From: Acidobacteriota bacterium
GTDB taxonomy: Bacteria; Acidobacteriota; Terriglobia; Acidiferrales; UBA7541
Direction: 5' to 3'
NCBI GenBank assembly: GCA_003165465.1
Contig: PLUM01000091.1
Span: 36,335 to 78,334, forward strand
DNA: 42,000 bases
The notes below the pieces were generated by a model, which saw only the letters and a program-made list of their open reading frames with translations, was not told where the DNA came from and made no database searches. Positions 8,701 through 17,397 of this stretch are shown here, in pieces. Numbering within the stretch: position 1 is the stretch's first letter; every line of letters starts with the position of its first letter. The position numbers and the translations under genes are program-made.

Positions 8701-9756
8701 ATGAACGCGAGTCTCATTGCATTTGCCGTAGGATTGGTCGCATCGCTCGGGCTTACCGTGCCCGTGCGGCAACTGGCCCTGCGCACCGGGATGGTCGATC
8801 ATCCGGGCCCGCGCAAGGTGCACGCGCAGCCCATGCCGCTTCTCGGCGGCGTGGCGATTTATTTGGGCGTGCTGATCGCGCTGCTCGCCTCATTGGATGG
8901 CTCCGCGCTGACGCAGGTGATCGGCATTTACGCGGGCGCGACGCTCCTCGCCGTCGTCGGCATCCTGGACGATCGCGGCCTGCTGCATCATCAAATCAAG
9001 TTGTTCGGAGCCATGCCCGCCGCGGCCGTCATCCTGCTCGTTTCCGGCATTCGCGCGCAGGTTTTCTCCAACATTTGGCCGGGCGCGCCGGGTGTTTGGG
9101 CGGACACCGCGCTGACGCTCGTCTGGGTCGTCGGCATCACCGCATCCTTCAGCATTTTGGATCACATGGACGGGCTGTGCGCGGGCGTTGCGGCCATGGC
9201 ATCGCTCTTCTTCGCGATCTTCGCGCTCGAAAGCGGACAGCTCTTGGTGAGCACCATGGCCGCCGCGATTCTGGGAGCCGCCGCCGGATTTCTGCGCTGG
9301 AATTTCAAGCCCGCGAAAATTTTCATGGGCGATGGCGGCGCGATGTTCCTCGGCTTCCTGATGGCCACGCTGGCCCTCAAGCTGCGCCCGGTGCTTACGG
9401 CAGGTCACAACGCCGCGTGGCTCATTCCCATCTTCATCCTCGGCGCAACCATCTTCGACACCACGCTGATTTCCATTTCCCGCTCCCGGCGCGGTTTCAT
9501 CCCCTTCACCACTCCAGGAAAAGACCACACCGCGCACCGCATCGCGAATCTTTTCGGAAGCCAGCGCACCGCCGTCCTCCTGATGTACGCCCTCGGTGCT
9601 CTTTTCGGCCTGCTGGCCTTGGCTATCAGCCACCTGCCCGCGCGCGCCGCCTACATGCTAGCCGCGCTAGCCGCCGTAGCCGTCCTCGGCGCAGTAGCCC
9701 TACTCGAGCGCGCGCCCTACGAACGCCAAACTCCCAAGAATAAGGCTGGCGCATAG
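8701..9756 (+). CDS. Polyprenyl-phosphate N-acetylhexosamine-1-phosphate transferase, WecA/TagO-like
   Basis: The product has 351 residues, a polytopic membrane protein of the MraY/WecA superfamily. Diagnostic motifs are DHPGPRKVHAQPMPLLGG near residue 33, the catalytic Asp pair D90-D91 (GILDDRG), LDHMDG at 153-158, MGDGG at 209-213 and DHTAHR at 275-280 (the HxxH-type cytoplasmic loop). It transfers a sugar-1-phosphate from UDP-sugar to undecaprenyl phosphate, starting a lipid-linked glycan. Its place among glycosyltransferases fits the initiating role for this locus. The Asn that usually precedes the xDG motif in WecA is replaced (SILDHMDG), so substrate choice may differ. Confidence 0.9.
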   Translation: MNASLIAFAVGLVASLGLTVPVRQLALRTGMVDHPGPRKVHAQPMPLLGGVAIYLGVLIALLASLDGSALTQVIGIYAGATLLAVVGILDDRGLLHHQIKLFGAMPAAAVILLVSGIRAQVFSNIWPGAPGVWADTALTLVWVVGITASFSILDHMDGLCAGVAAMASLFFAIFALESGQLLVSTMAAAILGAAAGFLRWNFKPAKIFMGDGGAMFLGFLMATLALKLRPVLTAGHNAAWLIPIFILGATIFDTTLISISRSRRGFIPFTTPGKDHTAHRIANLFGSQRTAVLLMYALGALFGLLALAISHLPARAAYMLAALAAVAVLGAVALLERAPYERQTPKNKAGA

Positions 9757-9788
9757 CTTTTCGCTCAGATTCTGTATTTTTAATTTTT

Positions 9789-9807
9789 AACTTTCCATGG
9801 GAAAGTT
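9789..9807. repeat. Perfect 8-bp hairpin between convergent genes
   Basis: The arms aactttcc (9789-9796) and ggaaagtt (9800-9807) enclose a 3-base loop. Flanking T and A runs on either side can extend the stem with one bulge. It lies in the short gap between the WecA-like gene (+) and the acyltransferase gene (-), where a bidirectional terminator would sit, but no T-run follows the stem in either reading direction. I therefore call it only a hairpin. Confidence 0.5.
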
Positions 9808-9885
9808 GAAAAACGAGATTTCGGAAAGCATTTTTCACGAGTCTTTGATGTATTCTTGTGGAAAGTCAGTTTGACATGGCAAATT

Positions 9886-11022
9886 CTAGTATTTGTATCG
9901 GTGCCCGCGCTGGATCAATGGGTGCTCAAAAAACCGCCAAGAGAATTCTGCAATCACCAGGGTAAGACCAAGTGCCAAAATCGTGACCGCGATGGAACTC
10001 GGGCTGTCAAATCGTGGCAAGTCTCCGCGCAGGTACTTGTGGACGGCCCAATTCATCGCATAATGGATGATATAAACGCAGTAGGACACTCTGCCAAGTT
10101 CCCGCAACGCGCGCAGCCGAAATATCCCGGCAATTATTCCCTCGCGCTCTGTCAAGCAAATTATAACCAACAAGGCGAATATTGCCCCGAAAAGAGGCAG
10201 CCCAACGCTCAACCTAAGGGTGGAGTTCGGCATCAGCATCCACTTCAATATTGCAAGGAGCAAAGCGATGCAAAGGATTAACGTTTTTTTCACAAAACCG
10301 AGATGTTCCGTAATCCATTGCATCGCTTGCGGGGTTCTCCAAACGATTGCTATTAATATGCCTAGAGCAAGATCGTCGGCGCGGCTTGGCGTCGCAAAAT
10401 AGGCAGGCAGTAGTCCCCAGTAGTTGTGTGCCGCGTCCGCGAACTTCATGAGCAGAAAGAGTCTCAATATTAACGAAGCGATCAGAATGCCAAACAGGAC
10501 TCCGATCAATCGTTGTGGCCGGCAGTTGCGGATAAAAGGCGGGGCAAGCAGGTAAAACTGCTCCTCGACAGCTAGCGACCAGGTCACGCTTAGCCATATT
10601 AACTGCATGGGCGATTGGAGATAGAAATAATTCTGCAAGAATGCAAAGTATATCCAGTACGGCCCGAGCAGCATGAATCGTGTGTTCCAGATTGAAATGA
10701 TCGCGAACAGGAGAATCCACGAATAGTACAAGGGAACAATTCTGTGTAACCGGCGAAGATAGAATGTTTGGTAGTAATTTGGGGATTGTCTTGAGTCGAT
10801 TAATATTCCGCCGATCAAGAATCCCGAAAGAATGAAAAAAAGATCGACCCCGGATCCTCCCAGATTGATTGCGTTGCCTGCTTTCGAGGCCCAAGAGTGC
10901 CGTAACCCATGCGGGACAGCGGAGATGTAATGGCTAAGAATGACTATGAAGATAGCGAATCCGCGAAGCCCATCGAGTTCGGGGATTCGCCCCCGCAGAG
11001 TTCGATCGGGCATGTCAGGCAC
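9886..11022 (-). CDS. Acyltransferase family 3 membrane protein, OafA/YrhL-like
   Basis: The product has 378 residues and many hydrophobic segments. The N-terminus RIPELDGLRGFAIFIVILSHY has the family signature, with the catalytic-type His in the first membrane helix; VTWSLAVEEQFYLLAP is the second conserved block. Members transfer acetyl or other acyl groups across or at the membrane onto O-antigen, exopolysaccharide, peptidoglycan or antibiotics. The frame opens with GTG at 11022; an ATG at 11013 is an alternative start, and neither has a clear ribosome-binding site. Base composition is lower in GC than neighbouring genes (many AT-rich codons), which may indicate separate acquisition. Probably it O-acylates the locally encoded glycan. 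Confidence 0.88.
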   Translation of the reverse strand: MPDMPDRTLRGRIPELDGLRGFAIFIVILSHYISAVPHGLRHSWASKAGNAINLGGSGVDLFFILSGFLIGGILIDSRQSPNYYQTFYLRRLHRIVPLYYSWILLFAIISIWNTRFMLLGPYWIYFAFLQNYFYLQSPMQLIWLSVTWSLAVEEQFYLLAPPFIRNCRPQRLIGVLFGILIASLILRLFLLMKFADAAHNYWGLLPAYFATPSRADDLALGILIAIVWRTPQAMQWITEHLGFVKKTLILCIALLLAILKWMLMPNSTLRLSVGLPLFGAIFALLVIICLTEREGIIAGIFRLRALRELGRVSYCVYIIHYAMNWAVHKYLRGDLPRFDSPSSIAVTILALGLTLVIAEFSWRFFEHPLIQRGHRYKY

Positions 11023-11028
11023 GCGGGA

Positions 11029-11058
11029 ATCTTATCATCGGTAAAGTATTCCCGTCAA
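11029..11058 (-). promoter_or_regulatory. Possible promoter for the acyltransferase gene
   Basis: Read on the minus strand there is TTGACG (11058-11053), an 18-base spacer and TAAGAT (11034-11029). Transcription would start almost at the start codon, implying a leaderless or near-leaderless message, consistent with the missing ribosome-binding site. The match is moderate and could be chance. Confidence 0.25.
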
Positions 11059-11161
11059 TGAACATGCCCTCACCCTTAGGGCTTTAATATGGCAGTATAT
11101 TATTGATGTAGTAAAGTTAACCGTTCGATTGATTGCGAGACAAAAAACACAACACTCTTCG

Positions 11162-12175
11162 TCATAAAGTGGCATCCGCCAGCGACACCGTCTTACCAGT
11201 CGCCTGCGCACGCGTCGCCGCGAGCGCGATGCGCAGCGAACCCATGGCATCGTCAATCGTAATGGGCGGCTCGCGATCGTCGCGGAGATTGTCGACGAAG
11301 TTTTGGAGTTGGGCGGGGTAGGCGTCGCGGAAACGTTCCATGAAGAAGGGAACGGTGTCGTGCGCGACCTGATTCTTGGTCATCACGAAGAGCGGCGTCT
11401 CGCGGAGGTATCCGATGCGCAGCGTACCCGTGGTGCCGAGGATTTCCCCGAAAATGTCGTAGCCGTAGATGCCGCTGCGGCTCAGATCGACGACGCCGAT
11501 GCGTCCGCTGGCAAAAGTAATCGTGACGATGGCGTTGTCGATATCACCCACTTCATTCAGCTCCGGATACGCGAGCGTTCCGCCGATGGCCGTGACCGAT
11601 GCGGCCTCGCCCATGTACCAGCGCGCCAGATCGAAATCGTGAATCCCCATATCCATGATCATGCCGCCGCTGCTCTTCGGGTTCGCGTATTCCAGGGACG
11701 GCCGGTAAGGATCGCGCGAGGAAGACTTGAACACGATGGCCGTTCCAATGACGCCGTCGTCCAGCTTTTTCTTGGCCGCGGCATAGCCCGCATCGAAGCG
11801 CCGCATGAAGCCCATCTGCAGAAAGCCATGCGTGCGCGCGGCGGCGTCCTTCATCTTTTGCGTTTGGCTGAGCGACAATGCGGGCGGCTTCTCGCAAAAC
11901 ACGGATTTCTTGCGCTCCAGAGCCGCGACGGCGAGGTCCGTGTGCGTGTCGGTGGGGCTGACGATGATGGCCGCGTCGATTCCCGGATCGTCGAGCATCG
12001 CGATAGGATCGGCGTACCAGCGCGGCACGTCCAACTCGCGCGCCACTTCCTCCGCGAGCTTGGCGTTTGTGTCCGCCAGCGCCGCAAGGCGCACGCCCGT
12101 TACGTGCGCCGCCAGGTCTCGCGCATACACGCGCCCCAGCCGGCCAAGCCCAATCAATCCCACATTCAACTTCAT
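11162..12175 (-). CDS. Gfo/Idh/MocA family NAD(P)-dependent oxidoreductase
   Basis: The product has 337 residues. The N-terminal Rossmann fold has GLIGLGRLG (6-14) and the family's CEKPPALS motif with Glu95-Lys96-Pro97. The C-terminal alpha/beta domain carries MDMGIHDFDLARWY, which contains the conserved Asp and His used in substrate binding and catalysis. It resembles inositol 2-dehydrogenase and related sugar dehydrogenases. The start is supported by a strong AAGGAGG-type site a few bases upstream (about 12180-12187 on the complement). It may oxidise or reduce a sugar or cyclitol for the neighbouring glycan locus, but it stands apart from the glycosyltransferase operons and could serve general sugar catabolism. 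Confidence 0.87.
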   Translation of the reverse strand: MKLNVGLIGLGRLGRVYARDLAAHVTGVRLAALADTNAKLAEEVARELDVPRWYADPIAMLDDPGIDAAIIVSPTDTHTDLAVAALERKKSVFCEKPPALSLSQTQKMKDAAARTHGFLQMGFMRRFDAGYAAAKKKLDDGVIGTAIVFKSSSRDPYRPSLEYANPKSSGGMIMDMGIHDFDLARWYMGEAASVTAIGGTLAYPELNEVGDIDNAIVTITFASGRIGVVDLSRSGIYGYDIFGEILGTTGTLRIGYLRETPLFVMTKNQVAHDTVPFFMERFRDAYPAQLQNFVDNLRDDREPPITIDDAMGSLRIALAATRAQATGKTVSLADATL

Positions 12176-12206
12176 CTCTTCCTCCTTGAAATTTTCCTCG
12201 CCGTCC

Positions 12207-12283
12207 TAAGTGGCGCGGGCTTCAGCCTGCGCGATTTTCGACCGATCGTCCCAAACCCCGCAGGCTGAAGCCCGCGCCACTTA
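12207..12283. repeat. Perfect 24-bp inverted repeat, REP-like
   Basis: The arms at 12207-12230 and 12260-12283 are exact reverse complements, separated by 29 bases. The core gcgcgggcttcagcctgc is shared with the repeat at 14495-14566. It lies between the starts and ends of two minus-strand genes. An exported RNA would fold into a long hairpin without a T-run. No transposase is encoded between the arms, so this is a small non-coding repeat unit. Confidence 0.9.
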
Positions 12284-12299
12284 ATCCTAGCCTTGAATT

Positions 12300-12938
12300 T
12301 CAAATCTGCTCGCTGAATTCCTTGCGCCAGGATGGGGAGAGGTATTCCACCTGGAGGGCGCGGTTGCGCAACTCGCGCGAATCTGATTCACGAAGATGGA
12401 GACGCAAGGCATCCAGCACGGAAACGCGGTTCTCGTCCCGGTGGACCGGAATAATTTCATCGCCCGCGCCTACATCTCCTTCGCGAAGCACTCGCAGATA
12501 AAATCCTGAAAAATGGCTGGCCGTGAAACGCTTGACCATATCGTCGCGATCGAATTTCAGGTTCAGCTTAAAGCAGGGAAGGCGCGGCTGCGTGACGACC
12601 ACCTCCGCCGTGCCAATCCGGAAGCGGTCTCCGATGCAAACGGCGCTTTCCAGCAGGCCTGACGTCGTTAAGTTTTCGCCGAGGGCGCCCCACGGAAAAT
12701 CCATCTCCGGCAGTTCCTTCTTCCAGAACGGATAGTGCTCGGAGGGATAGGCGTACACAGCCTTATTTTGCCCGCCATGGGCGGAGAGATCGGCCTGCCG
12801 ATCTCCGTCGAGATTTAATTCCCGCATCCGCAGACGCCCATCGACGGGCGTTTTGAAGATGCCGGTTGAAATTTCCTGCGCGTCCCGAGTCACGATGCGC
12901 GGGAGGCCTACCTGCAACGAAATCAATTTGGCGGCCAC
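12300..12938 (-). CDS. MOSC domain protein, YiiM-like
   Basis: The product has 212 residues, starting with GTG at 12938 just after a GGGGAAAGG-type site. The MOSC beta-barrel covers most of the protein. The conserved blocks are DLSAHGGQNKAVYAYP, FPWGALGENLTTSG and QPRLPCFKLNLKF, which contains the invariant Cys thought to bind molybdenum or sulfur. YiiM-type proteins act with molybdenum cofactor in reduction of N-hydroxylated compounds. A molybdenum hydroxylase is encoded about 5 kb away in this window, but on what looks like a separate island, so a functional link is uncertain. Confidence 0.88.
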   Translation of the reverse strand: MAAKLISLQVGLPRIVTRDAQEISTGIFKTPVDGRLRMRELNLDGDRQADLSAHGGQNKAVYAYPSEHYPFWKKELPEMDFPWGALGENLTTSGLLESAVCIGDRFRIGTAEVVVTQPRLPCFKLNLKFDRDDMVKRFTASHFSGFYLRVLREGDVGAGDEIIPVHRDENRVSVLDALRLHLRESDSRELRNRALQVEYLSPSWRKEFSEQI

Positions 12939-13325
12939 GGCCTTTCCCCTTTCGAGACGCGGAGCGGAATCGCTCTCGGTCCTTAGTGCAACGCCTTAGA
13001 TGATATTCGTCCCAGGCCCGCCAGTTCAACCTGGAATGAGTCATCGCAATGCAATGAAAGCAATCGCGTCGCCGTCGCTTGGCCGAATGTCCGCACTTCG
13101 CTATACTGATTGCTCGATGTTTTGGGTGGGTGATGGGATATCCGTGAGGGCCTCCGCTTTCAGGATATTCCCGTTATGGAACGAAAGGCGATCGGCGGCC
13201 TTCCTTGGGCGTCAGCCCTAGTTTCTCGTTCACAGGTGTGAGAACCAAAACGCTTTTTTTGCCGATGTGGTATTGGTATGCGATAAGACTTTGAATTACG
13301 GGGGAAGGTTATTCTGCACCAGGCA
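12939..13325. other. Divergent intergenic region, no gene seen
   Basis: The stretch lies between the MOSC gene (-) and the FAD oxidoreductase gene (+). It holds only short open frames without recognisable content. No clear promoter, operator or structured RNA was found. Confidence 0.35.
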
Positions 13326-14498
13326 ATGAATAAGGGACCAAATACGAAATCCAGGCCGCATGTCGCCGTCATCGGCGGTTCCGCCTCCGGTTTTTTCACA
13401 GCAACTTTGCTTGCGCGGGCAGGCTGCGCGGTGGACGTACTTGAACGCGCCGACCAGCTCGATCCCACTCCCCGGACCCTCATCGTAACGAGCCACATGC
13501 GCACGTTGCTGGGCCAGTTGGGCGAGTCGGCCATCGTCAACGAAATCCGCAAATTTGAGCTGTTCACCGACGGCCGCACCGCCCAGGTTCCGCTGAATCG
13601 TCCCGACCTGATCATTGAGCGGTCCCGGCTGATCCACAGCCTTGCCGAGGACGCGAAAAGCCACGGCGCAAAGGTTTCCTTCGGCAATCGGTTTGTAAAT
13701 CTGCAAAGCAATGGGACTGGGTTGCGCGTTCACATGGAACGAGCCCAAAACGCCGGCGCCGAGGAACTCCACGCGGACGTCGTCGTGGGCGCCGATGGCG
13801 CGCTGTCGAGCGTCGCGCAAAGCGCCGGGTGGCCGCGCCAGCCAACCGTTCCTCTCGTGCAGGCCATCGTGCGCGTGCCTTCGGATATGTCGGCCGACAC
13901 GGTGCGCGTGTGGTTCGTGCCGGATGACACGCCGTATTTCTACTGGCTGATCCCGGAATCGAACGACCGCGCCGTGCTTGGCTTGATCGGCGAGGACGGC
14001 CAGGAAACACGCCGCTGCCTCGATCGCTTCATGGAGAAGCGCGGGTTCACGCCGCTCGGATATCAAGGCGCGCGCATTCCGGTGTACGACCGGTGGACCC
14101 CGGTCGAGCGCCGCGTGGGAGCGGGGCGCGTGTTTCTGGTCGGCGATGCCGCCGGGCAGGTGAAAGTTTCGACGGTCGGCGGAATCGTCACCGGATTGCG
14201 CGGCGCCATCGGCGTCAGCGATTCGATCGTGAATGGCGGAGAAAGCCGCGAGCTGCGTTCCCTGCGTCGGGAACTCGATCTCCACCTGTTCATTCGCAAG
14301 ACGATTCACCAATTCAAGCAGGCGGATTACAGCCGCCTGGTCGATCTGATGAACGACTCGACGCGGCGCTCGCTCAGCCAATACAATCGCGACGAGGCCT
14401 CGCGAGTCCTCTGGAACATCGCCGTGAGTCAGCCACGCCTGTTGCTGCTTGCCCTGCGCGGGCTGCTCTCCGGCGCTTCGATCCTCCCCAAAAAGTAG
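13326..14498 (+). CDS. FAD-dependent oxidoreductase, geranylgeranyl reductase/halogenase-like
   Basis: The product has 390 residues. The dinucleotide-binding motif VAVIGGSASGFFTA (14-27) ends in the ribose-binding Glu40 (VLERAD), and a second FAD contact GRVFLVGDAAGQ lies in the C-terminal third. This is the architecture of group A flavin monooxygenases, including geranylgeranyl reductases, tryptophan halogenases and p-hydroxybenzoate hydroxylase relatives. The halogenase-type WxWxIP is not seen; YFYWLIPE is nearest to the reductase branch. The stop codon TAG at 14496-14498 lies inside the first arm of an inverted repeat, so that repeat defines the protein's C-terminus. The substrate is unknown; isoprenoid double-bond reduction is one possibility. 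Confidence 0.75.
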   Translation: MNKGPNTKSRPHVAVIGGSASGFFTATLLARAGCAVDVLERADQLDPTPRTLIVTSHMRTLLGQLGESAIVNEIRKFELFTDGRTAQVPLNRPDLIIERSRLIHSLAEDAKSHGAKVSFGNRFVNLQSNGTGLRVHMERAQNAGAEELHADVVVGADGALSSVAQSAGWPRQPTVPLVQAIVRVPSDMSADTVRVWFVPDDTPYFYWLIPESNDRAVLGLIGEDGQETRRCLDRFMEKRGFTPLGYQGARIPVYDRWTPVERRVGAGRVFLVGDAAGQVKVSTVGGIVTGLRGAIGVSDSIVNGGESRELRSLRRELDLHLFIRKTIHQFKQADYSRLVDLMNDSTRRSLSQYNRDEASRVLWNIAVSQPRLLLLALRGLLSGASILPKK

Positions 14499-14566
14499 CG
14501 CGGGCTTCAGCCTGCTGGTTTTAATCCTTGCAAGGACTAGCCCCCGCAGGCTGAAGCCCGCGCTAC
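14495..14566. repeat. Perfect 21-bp inverted repeat, REP-like, overlapping a stop codon
   Basis: The arms at 14495-14515 and 14546-14566 are exact reverse complements with a 30-base spacer. The spacer itself contains the 12-base palindrome tccttgcaagga (14525-14536). The core gcgcgggcttcagcctgc is the same as in the 12.2-kb copy. The first arm supplies the TAG stop of the FAD oxidoreductase gene. No protein is encoded between the arms. Confidence 0.9.
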
Positions 14567-14770
14567 CGTATCCCGCATACCGAATCATTTGCCGCCGCAT
14601 CAAAATCCATCCGATTCATCTTTCTGTTTCTTTTGAGGAATGCAGGCTTGCGAAGTGCCGGTCTGGCAACGACAATGAGAAAGGTCTGTTGCCGGGTTGT
14701 GGAATAGGCGAGAATCGGCTCGCACAGGCGTGAAGCGGGCAGCGGGTAGGCTTGCAAAGGGAGAACGATC

Positions 14771-16147
14771 GTGAAATTGGCGGTAATTGGCTGCGGGTAC
14801 GTGGGACTCGTATCGGGGAGTTGCCTGGCGGAGGCCGGGCACGAGGTGATCGCCACGGACAACGATCCTGCGCGAATCGCCGCATTGCAGGCGGGGAAAA
14901 TTCCAATTTACGAGCCGCATCTGGACATAGTGCTGGACAGCGTCGTGCGCGAAGGACGTTTGCGTTTCACGCCGGATGCCGCGGAGGCCGTGCGCGAGTC
15001 GGACGTCATTTTCATTTGCGTGGGGACGCCGCCGACCGAATCGGGCGATGCGGATTTGTCGGCGATCGACCATGTGGCGCGAATGATCGCGAAAGAGTCG
15101 CGGACCTCGAAGCTGGTGATCGAGAAGAGCACGGTGCCGGCGCAAACCGGGGAGCACCTGAAGCGGGCGCTGGAAATTTATGCGACGACTCCCGGGGTGA
15201 AGTTTCGCGTGGCGTCGAATCCGGAATTTTTGCGAGAAGGGACGGCCGTGGAGGATTTCTTTCATCCGGACCGGATCGTGATCGGCGTCGAGGAGAAGGA
15301 AAGCGAGCAGCAGTTGCGCGAACTGTACCGGCCGATACTTGAGGGGCAGTTCCGGTGCCCGGTGCACCAGCCGAATTGTCCGCCGGTGGCGACACCGGAT
15401 TTTGTGGTGACGACGATTGCGAGCGCGGAGCTGATCAAGCACGCATCCAATTCGTTCTTGGGATTAAAAATTTCGTACGCGAACGTGCTGGCGGATTTGT
15501 GCGAGCGCCTCGGCGGCAACGTCGAAGAAGTCACGCGCGCCGTGGGCCTTGATCCGCGAATTGGCGGGAAATTTTTGAAAGCGGGATTGGGATTCGGAGG
15601 ATTTTGCCTGCCGAAAGATATTCAGGCGTTCATCAAGCTGGCCGAAGGCGCGGGAGTCGATTTCGGATTGCTCAAGGAAGCCGAACTCGTGAACAAGCAG
15701 CGCGTGGGCCGGCTTTTGGAGAAAGTGAAGAAGGCGCTGTGGGTGATGAAGGGAAAGCAGATTGGCGTGCTGGGGATTGCCTTCAAGCCGAACACGGATG
15801 ACATTCGCCTGGCGCCCGCGATCGAAGTGATTCGCCGTCTTCTGGCGGAAGGCGCGGAAGTGCGCGCGACCGATCCGGAGGCGATGGAACGCGCCCGCGC
15901 CGTGTTTCCGAATTTGCGCTACAGCAAGGACCCATACGAAGTGGCGCGAGGAGCCGATGCGTTGCTTGTGCTGACCGAATGGGAGCAGTTCCGGCGGCTG
16001 GATTGGAAGCGCATTCGCAAGGAAATGGCGCGTCCCCTGGTGATCGACGGACGGAACATGCTGCGCCCCGCGGAGATGCGCGAGCTGGGATTCGAATATA
16101 TGAGCTTCGGACGGCCCGATCCATCCGCCGTAACGGCCGGCCAGTAG
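14771..16147 (+). CDS. ugd: UDP-glucose 6-dehydrogenase
   Basis: The product has 458 residues, starting with GTG at 14771 behind AAAGGGAG. The N-terminal NAD-binding domain opens MKLAVIGCGYVGLVSGSCLAEAGH. The central helix region leads to GGFCLPKD with the catalytic Cys279, which forms the thiohemiacetal during the two-step oxidation. The C-terminal UDP-binding domain includes GIAFKPNTDDIRLAPA. The enzyme oxidises UDP-glucose to UDP-glucuronate with two NAD+. It would feed uronic acid into the polysaccharide, a plausible substrate for amidation by the nearby asparagine synthase-like protein. GDP-mannose dehydrogenase is the main alternative, but the motifs and length favour Ugd. Confidence 0.9.
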   Translation: MKLAVIGCGYVGLVSGSCLAEAGHEVIATDNDPARIAALQAGKIPIYEPHLDIVLDSVVREGRLRFTPDAAEAVRESDVIFICVGTPPTESGDADLSAIDHVARMIAKESRTSKLVIEKSTVPAQTGEHLKRALEIYATTPGVKFRVASNPEFLREGTAVEDFFHPDRIVIGVEEKESEQQLRELYRPILEGQFRCPVHQPNCPPVATPDFVVTTIASAELIKHASNSFLGLKISYANVLADLCERLGGNVEEVTRAVGLDPRIGGKFLKAGLGFGGFCLPKDIQAFIKLAEGAGVDFGLLKEAELVNKQRVGRLLEKVKKALWVMKGKQIGVLGIAFKPNTDDIRLAPAIEVIRRLLAEGAEVRATDPEAMERARAVFPNLRYSKDPYEVARGADALLVLTEWEQFRRLDWKRIRKEMARPLVIDGRNMLRPAEMRELGFEYMSFGRPDPSAVTAGQ

Positions 16148-16173
16148 ATCCCTAACCGGCAATCGCCTCTGCG

Positions 16174-17076
16174 TTACGCGCTGGCGGCACTTGCGTGGTA
16201 AGCGGGACCAAACACTTCGTTGACAAATGTTTCAAATTTCGTGGCCGTGGTGTTCCGGTCCGAGCGCTGTTCCAGAGGTTTCATGTAGCCCCTGTTCAGA
16301 GCGTCGGTCATTTCCAGGATCAGATCCACCATGTTGGAAGACATTCCCATCTGTATCATGGCCGGCTTCAGCATACTGGCCGGAACTTGCCGGTAGGCCA
16401 GGTCGGGCTTGCCGATCGCCGCGCCAATGATTTTTGCCGCTTCCGTGTAGGTCACGTGCTGAAAGCCAAGCAACTCACGCGTTTGCTTTCCGGAAAAATC
16501 CAGCCTCCCGAGCGATTCGGCCGCCGCCGCTCCAATATCGCGCGTGGCGATCATCGGCAGCGGCAAATCCGGGCGGATCGGGCCCGCCATGAATCCTAAC
16601 GATTGAATGATGCGCGCCTGTACCAGCATGTTCTCCATGAAGTAGCCGGCGCGGAGCGAGAGCACATTGAGCCCGTCGATCGATTCCAGTTTTTTCTCGA
16701 GGCTACACAAACCCACGACCGGCCCCGTTCCATGCGCCTTATCCGCTCCCGTGCTGCTGAGCGCGACGGCGTGCGCGATTCCAGATTTTCGAATGGCTGA
16801 GGCCATGGCGTCGCTCACGCGTTCCTGGTACGCGCGAACGTCCGGAGCGGCCGGGCTGGGCGGAATCATCGCGTAGACGGCGCGCGCGCCGGAAAACGCT
16901 TTTTCCAGCGCCGCCGCGTCGGTCGCGTCCGCAACCACGGCTTCCGCGCCTTTCCGCGAAAATCGTTCCAGCCGCTTGGCGTCCCGGCCAATGACTCGTA
17001 CTCTGGCTCCCGATGCAATCAGACGCTCCGCTGCCGCGCTGCCCGTATTTCCCGTTGCCCCTGTAATGACCAACAT
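16174..17076 (-). CDS. NmrA-like NAD(P)-binding protein
   Basis: The product has 300 residues, an atypical short-chain dehydrogenase fold. The N-terminus MLVITGATGNTGSAAAERL has the GxxGxxG motif, followed by VRVIGRD (NADP-phosphate-binding Arg) and a DATD turn. The C-terminal half resembles NmrA/quinone oxidoreductase 2-like proteins (YtfG type). A GAGGAG ribosome-binding site precedes the ATG. Such proteins either reduce quinones or act as redox sensors. It converges with ugd 26 bases away and sits directly before the tRNA-Ser gene, so it marks the last core-like gene before the island. Confidence 0.82.
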   Translation of the reverse strand: MLVITGATGNTGSAAAERLIASGARVRVIGRDAKRLERFSRKGAEAVVADATDAAALEKAFSGARAVYAMIPPSPAAPDVRAYQERVSDAMASAIRKSGIAHAVALSSTGADKAHGTGPVVGLCSLEKKLESIDGLNVLSLRAGYFMENMLVQARIIQSLGFMAGPIRPDLPLPMIATRDIGAAAAESLGRLDFSGKQTRELLGFQHVTYTEAAKIIGAAIGKPDLAYRQVPASMLKPAMIQMGMSSNMVDLILEMTDALNRGYMKPLEQRSDRNTTATKFETFVNEVFGPAYHASAASA

Positions 17077-17306
17077 GTCTGCTCCTCACTGTCGTGGGTG
17101 TTGGCTAGAATTACGACCCCGGGAGTTAAATTCCCGCCGCTGCCCGCGCTTTCATAATACATTTAATTTATTTTGAGAGAATTTGCGAGACGATTATGCA
17201 CGCGCAGCCTTTCTCTTGCTAACGGTAGTTTCCGCGGGACTCCAAGTGCTATACTTTGACGCGACACACGCAGTCCGCGCACTACTTTTTTGGCCAATCG
17301 TTCCGC

Positions 17307-17397
17307 GGAGAGGTGCTGGAGTGGCCGAACAGGGCTGACTGCTAATCAGTTTCACCTCAAAAGGGTGACGGGGGTTCGAATCCCCCCCTCTCCGCCA
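17307..17397 (+). tRNA. tRNA-Ser (anticodon GCT)
   Basis: The 91 bases fold into a complete class II tRNA. The acceptor arms ggagagg and cctctcc pair, with discriminator G and encoded CCA at 17395-17397. The anticodon arm has CTGA/TCAG around the loop CTGCTAA, giving anticodon GCT for AGC/AGT serine codons. A long variable arm (CACC...GGTG type) marks tRNA-Ser, and the T-arm has gggggttcgaatccccc. A TATACT box at 17250-17255 could be its -10, but no good -35 is seen. A truncated integrase gene begins 111 bases downstream, so the 3' end is a likely integration site. Confidence 0.96.

Noticed and set aside
9789..9807. Hairpin as a rho-independent terminator
   Set aside because: The stem is perfect but no T-run follows it on either strand.
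11303..12268. Plus-strand open frame opposite the Gfo/Idh/MocA gene
   Set aside because: It is antisense to a well-supported gene with a strong ribosome-binding site and is not protein-like.
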